A stretch of DNA of 62,424 bases, taken from an uncultured Paraglaciecola sp. Lineage in GTDB: Bacteria; Pseudomonadota; Gammaproteobacteria; Enterobacterales; Alteromonadaceae. The position numbers were made by a program, and so were the translations under genes. The notes beneath the pieces are model-generated. The model worked only from the letters and a program-made list of their open reading frames with translations. It had not been told where the DNA came from and did no database searches. This document shows positions 56,443 to 62,424 of this stretch, piece after piece. Location: contig NZ_CAKZKO010000134.1 in NCBI RefSeq assembly GCF_937123705.1, forward strand, positions 1 to 62,424, read 5' to 3'. The number at the start of each line of letters is the position of its first letter. Within the stretch, counting starts at the first letter, position 1.

Positions 56443-56580
56443 GGTGATGCCTGATTCATTAGGATTAAAAATCCGTTAGAATAGCGTTTTACCAAATCGA
56501 TAACTACAGCGCATTCTACCCTAGCAAATTGGGCTATGCACATATAAATCGTAACGAAACACATTCAGGATGTTAAATGC

Positions 56581-57564
56581 ATGTCTACCGCACATGAAAA
56601 AATTCAATTGCAGGCTATTGTGCCTGAAAACTTGTTTGGCAAAAGATTAGATCAAGCTTTAGCTGAAATGTTCCCAGATTATTCACGATCACGTATAAAA
56701 GAATGGATTTTGGCTAATTATGTAAAAGTTGACGGTCAAATACTCAACAAACCTAGAGAAAAATTAATAGGTGATGAGAAAATTGAAATTGACGCTGAAG
56801 TTGAAGTACAAGTACAACATCAAGGCCAAGAGATTGACCTAAACATAGTGTTTGAAGATGAACATATTTTGGTGATTAACAAGCCCATGAACTTAGTTGT
56901 GCATCCAGGCGCAGGCAATAGTGATGGCACGGTTTTGAACGCATTACTCAATCACGCGCCAGAAATTGCAAATGTGCCCCGCGCCGGAATTGTGCATAGA
57001 CTGGATAAAGATACCACTGGCCTTATGGTGGTAGCAAAAACCATCCCTGCACAAACCCATTTAGTGGAACAATTGCAAGCCAGAGAAATCAGCCGAGAGT
57101 ATGAGGCTGTTGTGGTGGGGACTATGGTTGCCGGTGGTACAGTTGATGCACCTATTGGTCGACATCAAACCAAACGTACCAACATGGCAGTGCGAGAATC
57201 AGGCAAACCAGCCATGACCCACTACCGCGTAAAAGAGAAGTTTCGGGCTCACACCTATATCCGCTTAAAATTGGAGTCGGGACGTACCCATCAAATCCGC
57301 GTACATATGTCTCATCTTCGATATCCATTGGTAGGAGACCAAGCGTACGGTGGTAGACCTAGGCCACCTAAAGCCTGTAATGAAAACATGGTGGAAATGT
57401 TAAGACAGTTTCGTCGTCAGGCATTGCATGCTATTCAATTAGAGTTAACCCACCCAGTTACAGGGGAATGGATGAGTTGGCAAGCACCACTCCCACAAGA
57501 CTTTACTGAACTTCTAGATGTTTTACGAGAAGACAAAGCAGAGCATGGCAGCGGCGAAGTGTAA
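56581..57564 (+). CDS. rluD: 23S rRNA pseudouridine(1911/1915/1917) synthase RluD
   Basis: A 327-residue pseudouridine synthase acting on helix 69 of 23S rRNA. An N-terminal S4-like RNA-binding domain (GKRLDQALAEMFPDYSRSRIKEWI) is followed by the catalytic core with the Asp motif GIVHRLDKDTTGLMVVAKT. RLESGRTHQIRVHMSHLRYPLVGD-type segments follow. It overlaps no neighbour and is followed, two bases later, by pgeF, as in E. coli. Confidence 0.97.
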   Translation: MSTAHEKIQLQAIVPENLFGKRLDQALAEMFPDYSRSRIKEWILANYVKVDGQILNKPREKLIGDEKIEIDAEVEVQVQHQGQEIDLNIVFEDEHILVINKPMNLVVHPGAGNSDGTVLNALLNHAPEIANVPRAGIVHRLDKDTTGLMVVAKTIPAQTHLVEQLQAREISREYEAVVVGTMVAGGTVDAPIGRHQTKRTNMAVRESGKPAMTHYRVKEKFRAHTYIRLKLESGRTHQIRVHMSHLRYPLVGDQAYGGRPRPPKACNENMVEMLRQFRRQALHAIQLELTHPVTGEWMSWQAPLPQDFTELLDVLREDKAEHGSGEV

Positions 57565-57566
57565 TT

Positions 57567-58328
57567 TTGAGTCAGCCCCGATTTATATATCCCAATTGGC
57601 CTGCGCCTAAAAATGTTCGGGCCTTTACAAGTTATAGAAGTGGGGGCTTTAGTTTGCCCCCTTTTGATTCGTTGAATATTGCGCAACATGTTGGAGACAA
57701 TCCAAAGGTCGTTAACAAAAATAGGCAACAACTTCCTAATTTTGAGAATTTTGTTTGGCTTAATCAAACCCATAGCAACGTTTGCATTAACTTAGGCCGT
57801 GATGTTGATAGGGTAGATTTGTCAGCAGATGCGTGTTTCTCTAACCAAAAACACCTAGTTTGCGCTGTGATGACGGCAGATTGTTTACCCATTTTGTTAT
57901 GCAATCAGCAAGGCACTTATGTGGCAGCCGTGCATGCTGGGTGGCGTGGATTAGCTAATGGTGTGATAGAAAATACCCTAGCGGCAATGCCTACTGATGC
58001 TCAACCTTTGCTGGCGTGGATGGGGCCCGCTATTAGTCAAAATTATTTCGAAGTGGGCAGTGAGGTTAAGCACGCTTTTCGCGATTATTCTCTTGCTTTT
58101 AAGCGCAATAATAATAGTAACCAAGAAAAATATTTTGTCGACTTGTATCAAATTGCCAAGCAAAAAATGTTGGCTCTTGGCATAACTCAAATCTATGGTG
58201 GAGAATATTGTACCTATCAACAATCTGAGCTGTTTTTTTCACACCGCCGAGCATCACATCAGGCAAATATGAAAGCCTCTGCAACTGCCGCAACGGGCAG
58301 GGTCGTTAGCGCTATTTATCTAGATTGA
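57567..58328 (+). CDS. pgeF: peptidoglycan editing factor PgeF (YfiH, DUF152 family)
   Basis: A 253-residue protein of the DUF152/YfiH (laccase-domain) family, an amidase that removes wrongly incorporated amino acids from peptidoglycan precursors. Family motifs are FTSYRSGGFSLPPFDSLN, WLNQTHSN, the metal-ligand segments MTADCLPILL and AAVHAGWRGLANGV, and GPAISQNYFEVG. It begins with TTG two bases after rluD and is probably co-transcribed with it. Confidence 0.93.
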   Translation: MSQPRFIYPNWPAPKNVRAFTSYRSGGFSLPPFDSLNIAQHVGDNPKVVNKNRQQLPNFENFVWLNQTHSNVCINLGRDVDRVDLSADACFSNQKHLVCAVMTADCLPILLCNQQGTYVAAVHAGWRGLANGVIENTLAAMPTDAQPLLAWMGPAISQNYFEVGSEVKHAFRDYSLAFKRNNNSNQEKYFVDLYQIAKQKMLALGITQIYGGEYCTYQQSELFFSHRRASHQANMKASATAATGRVVSAIYLD

Positions 58329-58465
58329 ACATTGTTACTTTCTTGATCTTTATCAGTAAATTCTTTTAATTATCATATATTAATACACTATTTACGAGTC
58401 TAAAAAAGTGACTTGTTAAATGCATAAACTTGTCTGTGGTAAAAGCAATGAGGTGAAAAAATATA

Positions 58466-58494
58466 CTTGAATTGCTCGCAAATGGTACCCATAA
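58466..58494 (+). promoter_or_regulatory. sigma32-type heat-shock promoter of clpB
   Basis: CTTGAAT, 14 bases, then ACCCATAA fits the heat-shock consensus CTTGAA-N13-17-CCCATnT, about 35 bases before the clpB ATG. Heat-shock control of clpB is standard in gammaproteobacteria. Confidence 0.7.
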
Positions 58495-58527
58495 CAAATC
58501 TATACAAAGTCGCAGTGGAGTAATTTT

Positions 58528-61098
58528 ATGCGCTTAGAAAGTTTTACAAATAAGTTTCAAATGGCCCTTTCAGAAGCCCAATCTTTGGCATTAGGGCGAG
58601 ATCATCAATATATAGAGCCAGTTCACCTTATGACCGCGTTGCTGAATCAACAAGGTGGCTCAGTGCGGCCTTTGTTAGATCAAGCCAACATTAATGTAAA
58701 TAGCTTGCGCTCGGCACTATCAGAAGCAGTTGATAAGTTGCCTAGAGTGTCGGGAATGGGCGGCGATGTGCAACTGGGTAAAAGCAGTGTTGTTTTACTG
58801 AACCTTTGCGACAAAATTGCGCAACAGCGCAAAGATGATTACATCACCTCAGAAGTGTTTGTGCTGGCTGCTTTGCAAGATAAAGGCAGTTTAGGTGATT
58901 TATTGAAGCAGTCTGGCGCTGATCAACAAAAAATTGAGAAAGCTATTGAGAAAATGCGAGGTGGGCAGAAAGTGACCGACCAAAATGCGGAAGATGTACG
59001 CCAAGCATTAGATAAATTTACTACCGATCTCACTGAGCGTGCCGAGCAAGGTAAATTAGACCCCGTAATTGGACGAGATGATGAGATACGTCGAACTATT
59101 CAGGTATTACAACGCCGCACCAAAAATAATCCAGTATTAATTGGTGAGCCAGGCGTAGGTAAAACCGCCATCGCTGAGGGGCTGGCGCAACGTATTATTA
59201 ATTCAGAAGTACCAGAAGGTTTAAAAAATAAACGGGTATTGTCACTGGATATGGGCTCATTAATAGCGGGTGCAAAATTTCGTGGAGAATTTGAAGAACG
59301 GTTAAAAGCGGTTCTGAATGAATTGAGCCAAGAAGAAGGCAGAGTGATCCTCTTCATCGATGAATTACATACTATGGTGGGAGCAGGTAAAGGTGAAGGC
59401 GCCATGGATGCGGGTAATATGCTAAAGCCTGCTTTGGCCAGAGGAGAGTTGCATTGTGTTGGAGCCACTACCCTTAATGAGTATCGTCAGTTCATCGAAA
59501 AAGACGCCGCCCTAGAGCGCCGTTTTCAAAAAGTATTAGTTGATGAGCCAAGTGTAGAAGATACTATTGCCATTTTAAGGGGATTAAAAGAACGCTACGA
59601 ACTGCACCATTCCGTAGAAATTACCGACCCTGCTATTGTAGCCGCGGCTTCACTTTCTCACAGATATATTAGCGATAGACAATTGCCAGACAAAGCCATT
59701 GACTTAATAGACGAATCGGCATCGAGTATTCGCTTACAAATGGATTCAAAACCAGAGGATATGGATAAGCTTGAGCGGCGAATTATTCAACTGAAATTAG
59801 AAGAACAGGCCCTAGCTAAAGAAAAGGATGAAGCAAGCCACAAACGCTTAGAAATAATTGAACTGGAACGAGAACAAGCAGAACATAAGTTTTCAGAACT
59901 TGAAACTATTTGGAAGTCTGAAAAACAGGCGATGCAAGGCACTCAGTCAATTCGCTCCGAATTAGAACAAGCCAAACTTGACTTAGAAATCGCCCGTAGA
60001 GCTTCTGACTTAAGTCGCATGTCAGAACTCCAATATGGCCGCATTCCTGAACTTGAATCTAAACTTGAGTTGGCTTCTGAGTCTGAAACCCAAGAAACCA
60101 CACTGTTAAAAAATAAAGTAACTGAGAACGAAATTGCTGACGTCCTATCTCGTTGGACTGGGATACCTGTTTCCAAAATGCTCGAGGGCGAAAAAGCCAA
60201 GTTATTGTCAATGGAAACGGCGTTACACAAGCGCGTAGTAGGGCAAAGTGAAGCAGTCACATCAGTGGCTAATTCGATTCGCCGTTCTAGGGCTGGTTTA
60301 TCTGATCCTAATCGTCCTATAGGCTCTTTTTTATTCTTAGGACCAACAGGTGTTGGGAAAACGGAGTTGTGCAAAACATTGGCAAACTTTTTGTTCGATA
60401 CTGAAGATGCCATGGTGCGTATCGATATGTCTGAGTTTATGGAAAAGCACTCGGTATCTCGTCTAGTGGGAGCACCTCCGGGGTATGTGGGTTATGAAGA
60501 AGGAGGCTATTTAACCGAGGCCGTAAGGCGCAAACCCTATTCGGTCATTTTATTGGACGAAGTGGAGAAAGCCCATCCAGATGTGTTTAATATTTTACTG
60601 CAAGTATTGGATGACGGCCGGTTAACCGATGGTCAAGGGCGTACTGTGGATTTTAAGAACACAGTCATTATTATGACCTCTAATCTTGGGTCAGATATTA
60701 TTCAAGAAGTCAGCGGTGAAAGTAACTATCAGCAAATGAAAAGTTTAGTTATGACGGCCGTTGGCGAACATTTTAGACCAGAGTTTCTTAATCGGGTTGA
60801 CGATCTTGTTGTTTTCCACCCCTTAGGTAAAGAGCAGATCACTTCCATTGCAAAGATCCAAATGAGAACACTAAGAGAAAGATTGGCGGAAAAAGGATAC
60901 AAATTGGAACTAAGCCTAGCAGCACTCGACAAAATCGCCGATGCGGGATTTGACTCGGTGTATGGGGCTAGGCCATTGAAGCGGGCTATCCAAACAGCAA
61001 TTGAAAATCCACTGGCACAGAAAATATTGTCAGGGGAATTGAAAGGAGATGGCACTATTAAGATTGATATAAAAGATTCAGAGATCACAATAGATTAG
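58528..61098 (+). CDS. clpB: ATP-dependent disaggregase ClpB
   Basis: An 856-residue AAA+ chaperone that, with DnaK, pulls apart protein aggregates. It has an N-terminal double Clp_N domain, a first ATPase domain (Walker A GEPGVGKT, Walker B ILFIDELH), a coiled-coil middle domain of about 120 residues ([22 protein letters not shown] onward), a second ATPase domain ([24 protein letters not shown]), and a C-terminal D2-small domain. It lacks the ClpP-binding IGF loop, as expected. The upstream promoter looks sigma32-dependent. Confidence 0.98.
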   Translation: MRLESFTNKFQMALSEAQSLALGRDHQYIEPVHLMTALLNQQGGSVRPLLDQANINVNSLRSALSEAVDKLPRVSGMGGDVQLGKSSVVLLNLCDKIAQQRKDDYITSEVFVLAALQDKGSLGDLLKQSGADQQKIEKAIEKMRGGQKVTDQNAEDVRQALDKFTTDLTERAEQGKLDPVIGRDDEIRRTIQVLQRRTKNNPVLIGEPGVGKTAIAEGLAQRIINSEVPEGLKNKRVLSLDMGSLIAGAKFRGEFEERLKAVLNELSQEEGRVILFIDELHTMVGAGKGEGAMDAGNMLKPALARGELHCVGATTLNEYRQFIEKDAALERRFQKVLVDEPSVEDTIAILRGLKERYELHHSVEITDPAIVAAASLSHRYISDRQLPDKAIDLIDESASSIRLQMDSKPEDMDKLERRIIQLKLEEQALAKEKDEASHKRLEIIELEREQAEHKFSELETIWKSEKQAMQGTQSIRSELEQAKLDLEIARRASDLSRMSELQYGRIPELESKLELASESETQETTLLKNKVTENEIADVLSRWTGIPVSKMLEGEKAKLLSMETALHKRVVGQSEAVTSVANSIRRSRAGLSDPNRPIGSFLFLGPTGVGKTELCKTLANFLFDTEDAMVRIDMSEFMEKHSVSRLVGAPPGYVGYEEGGYLTEAVRRKPYSVILLDEVEKAHPDVFNILLQVLDDGRLTDGQGRTVDFKNTVIIMTSNLGSDIIQEVSGESNYQQMKSLVMTAVGEHFRPEFLNRVDDLVVFHPLGKEQITSIAKIQMRTLRERLAEKGYKLELSLAALDKIADAGFDSVYGARPLKRAIQTAIENPLAQKILSGELKGDGTIKIDIKDSEITID

Positions 61099-61275
61099 GT
61101 TTAAAAGTTTGCTGTTAGATTTGGAATTACACCTCTATTAGTTTATTGAGACGTTTCGATTATTAGAGAAAGTAGCGATTGTTTAGGGTTGGTTACGATC
61201 ATTTCTATGCCTTTGGAGAGTAAACAAGATAAACTCCAATCATGATTAAACTTTGACGCTAGTGGAAGTGCAGTA

Positions 61276-62067
61276 ATGACAGAACAAAAACGTAGAGGAA
61301 TTTACCTCTTACCTAATTTATTAACCACAGCGGGACTATTTTCTGGTTTCTTCGCCATAGTCTCGTCTATGAATGGTCGTTTTGAAGCGGCTGCTGTAGC
61401 TATATTTGTGGCGATGATTTTTGATGGCCTAGATGGTCGAGTGGCTAGAATGACTAATACTCAGAGTGAGTTTGGCGCTGAGTACGACTCTATGGCTGAT
61501 ATGGTCTCTTTTGGTGTGGCACCAGCACTGGTTGCCTATAATTGGGGGTTGACGGGGTTAGGTAAAATTGGTTGGCTTGCTGCCTTTATATACGTTGCAG
61601 GGGCAGCGTTAAGGCTGGCTAGATTTAATACACAAATTGGCATTGCTGATACTCGATATTTTCAGGGGCTAGCAAGCCCAGCCGCTGCTGCCTTAGTCGC
61701 TGGCTTAATATGGGTAGGAGTAGAATATGATATTAACGGCCAAGACTACGGAATTATTGTTGCACTTATTACCGGTATTGCAGGTTTGTTGATGGTAAGT
61801 AACTTTAAATACAATTCATTTAAAGAATTGAATTTACACGGCAAAGTGCCTTTTGTTGCCTTGTTACTTATTATGTTGATTTTTGTAGTGGTGGCGACTG
61901 AGCCAGCATTGGTGTTGTTTGTAGTCTTTGCTTTATATGCACTTGCGGGGCCCATTAATACTTTTAGAACAGTGGATAAAGTCAGGCTGGAACATGTTGT
62001 TGGTGATGCTGAAGAGCATAATGAAGAGTGCAGCTCTGTAGAAGACAAGAAAACTGAAGATAAATAG
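61276..62067 (+). CDS. pssA: CDP-diacylglycerol-serine O-phosphatidyltransferase
   Basis: A 263-residue polytopic membrane enzyme of the CDP-alcohol phosphatidyltransferase family. The signature reads DGLDGRVAR, then SEFGAEYDSMADMVSFGVAP from about residue 49. It transfers phosphatidyl from CDP-diacylglycerol to serine, the step before phosphatidylethanolamine. This is the Bacillus-type integral-membrane enzyme, not the E. coli peripheral PssA, and it is the usual type in Alteromonadales. About seven membrane segments precede a charged C-terminal tail. Confidence 0.93.
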   Translation: MTEQKRRGIYLLPNLLTTAGLFSGFFAIVSSMNGRFEAAAVAIFVAMIFDGLDGRVARMTNTQSEFGAEYDSMADMVSFGVAPALVAYNWGLTGLGKIGWLAAFIYVAGAALRLARFNTQIGIADTRYFQGLASPAAAALVAGLIWVGVEYDINGQDYGIIVALITGIAGLLMVSNFKYNSFKELNLHGKVPFVALLLIMLIFVVVATEPALVLFVVFALYALAGPINTFRTVDKVRLEHVVGDAEEHNEECSSVEDKKTEDK

Positions 62068-62170
62068 TATCTATGGTTATTTATTAAGCTTACTCTAAGT
62101 TTTTACCACTTTGGTAATGGTGTTTTACTGTAAGTAACTAAAATATATAGATATTACCATTTTTGTAAAG

Positions 62171-62202
62171 AGGCACTCAATTCAATGGAGTGTCTTTTTT
62201 TT
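62171..62202 (+). terminator. terminator after pssA
   Basis: AGGCACTC and GAGTGTCT form an 8-bp stem (one G-T pair) with a 9-base loop, followed by a run of T. Confidence 0.88.
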
Positions 62203-62318
62203 GTCTGAATTATGAATATTACCTTAGATAATTACTGCTTTTTCCTATGTTATTAAGATGAACTCCCTGTTTATAACTATTAATTTTCAAATTAATTTAA
62301 CTTTTTTTGAATTATTTG

Positions 62319-62346
62319 TTGACAGTGATTCAAAATCCCGTATTAT
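62319..62346 (+). promoter_or_regulatory. ribosomal RNA operon promoter (P1/P2-like)
   Basis: A perfect -35 TTGACA and the -10 TATTAT are 16 bases apart, preceded by a very AT-rich UP-element-like stretch (about 62270-62318) and followed by a GC-rich discriminator (TCGCCTCCCGC). This combination marks a strong, growth-rate- and ppGpp-controlled rRNA promoter. Confidence 0.85.
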
Positions 62347-62352
62347 TCGCCT

Positions 62353-62424
62353 CCCGCTTGAGAGGGTCCACGGACAGCATCTTAAGCCGCTAACGCAGTT
62401 AGCATGCTCTTTAACAATTAGAAC
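62353..62424 (+). promoter_or_regulatory. rRNA operon leader with boxA
   Basis: Downstream of the promoter, TGCTCTTTAACAA at 62405-62417 matches the boxA antitermination element bound by NusB-NusE. It indicates that a 16S rRNA gene begins just beyond the window end. No part of the mature 16S is present. Confidence 0.85.

Noticed and set aside
56409..56564. Longer BamD N terminus
   Set aside because: It would bury the lipobox 70 residues inside the protein; the ATG at 56408 gives a normal lipoprotein signal.
61213..61240. TTGGAG ... CTCCAA inverted repeat between clpB and pssA
   Set aside because: Only 6 bp of stem with a 15-base loop and no T run; too weak to call a terminator or operator.
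1..62424. CRISPR arrays, tRNA genes, insertion sequences, prophage
   Set aside because: I found no regularly spaced repeats, no cloverleaf-like sequence, no transposase or integrase and no phage structural genes.

Overview
This window comes from a Gram-negative marine gammaproteobacterium. It is most likely a member of Alteromonadales, in the Alteromonas/Glaciecola/Paraglaciecola group. The evidence is the chromosomal gene order ribD-ribE-ribB(X)-ribH-nusB-thiL-pgpA and xseB-ispA-dxs, the sodium-type flagellar stator genes pomA-pomB, BamD, a GlyA/NrdR neighbourhood, a PEP-CTERM protein and moderate-to-low GC by eye. Genus is inferred from gene content, not from rRNA. The window ends just inside the leader of a ribosomal RNA operon: promoter and boxA are visible, but the 16S gene is not.

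Layout. 1-4.7 kb: the tail of a TPP-dependent enzyme, a large DmdC-type acyl-CoA dehydrogenase with two FadR-like operators, an epoxide-hydrolase-like alpha/beta hydrolase, a small cysteine-motif protein and a methyltransferase. 4.7-9.2 kb (minus): an operon tetR - short membrane fusion protein - RND permease, with a near-perfect 35-bp palindrome in front. 9.3-9.95 kb: a ParD/ParE toxin-antitoxin unit with its own operator palindrome and terminator. 10-18.5 kb (minus): a complete histidine operon, hisL-hisG-D-C-B-H-A-[branched-chain aminotransferase]-F-IE, including a 14-residue leader peptide with three tandem His codons and an attenuator. 18.7-26.4 kb: small unknowns, then a minus-strand group (MBL hydrolase, patatin, CPBP protease, a degenerate metallopeptidase-like protein), proS and trmO. 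26.5-36.9 kb: serB, a tandem-PilZ protein, radA, an NTF2-like protein, ettA, an oxidoreductase, glyA and nrdR. 37-42.5 kb: riboflavin genes, nusB, thiL, pgpA. 42.5-45 kb: accessory genes (caspase-like protease, acidic-loop beta-barrel, lipoprotein plus one-TM protein). 45-50 kb: dxs-ispA-xseB opposite pomA-pomB. 50-55.6 kb: a lipoprotein, a 1254-residue secreted M4 protease ending in a dockerin-like module, and a cohesin-like PEP-CTERM protein. 55.6-62.4 kb: bamD, rluD, pgeF, clpB (sigma32-type promoter), pssA and the rrn promoter.

The most interesting candidate system is the pair at 50.6-55.1 kb. An exported thermolysin-family protease carries two EF-hand/dockerin loops at its C terminus. 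The gene just upstream on the same strand encodes a cohesin-like domain with a PEP-CTERM sorting tail, and a -24/-12 (sigma54-like) promoter lies upstream of that gene. This suggests a surface- or matrix-anchored protease held by a non-cellulosomal cohesin-dockerin contact. Other points worth a look are the aminotransferase inside the his operon, the his attenuator, the FadR-like operators, the degenerate gluzincin motif and the RibBX-type protein.
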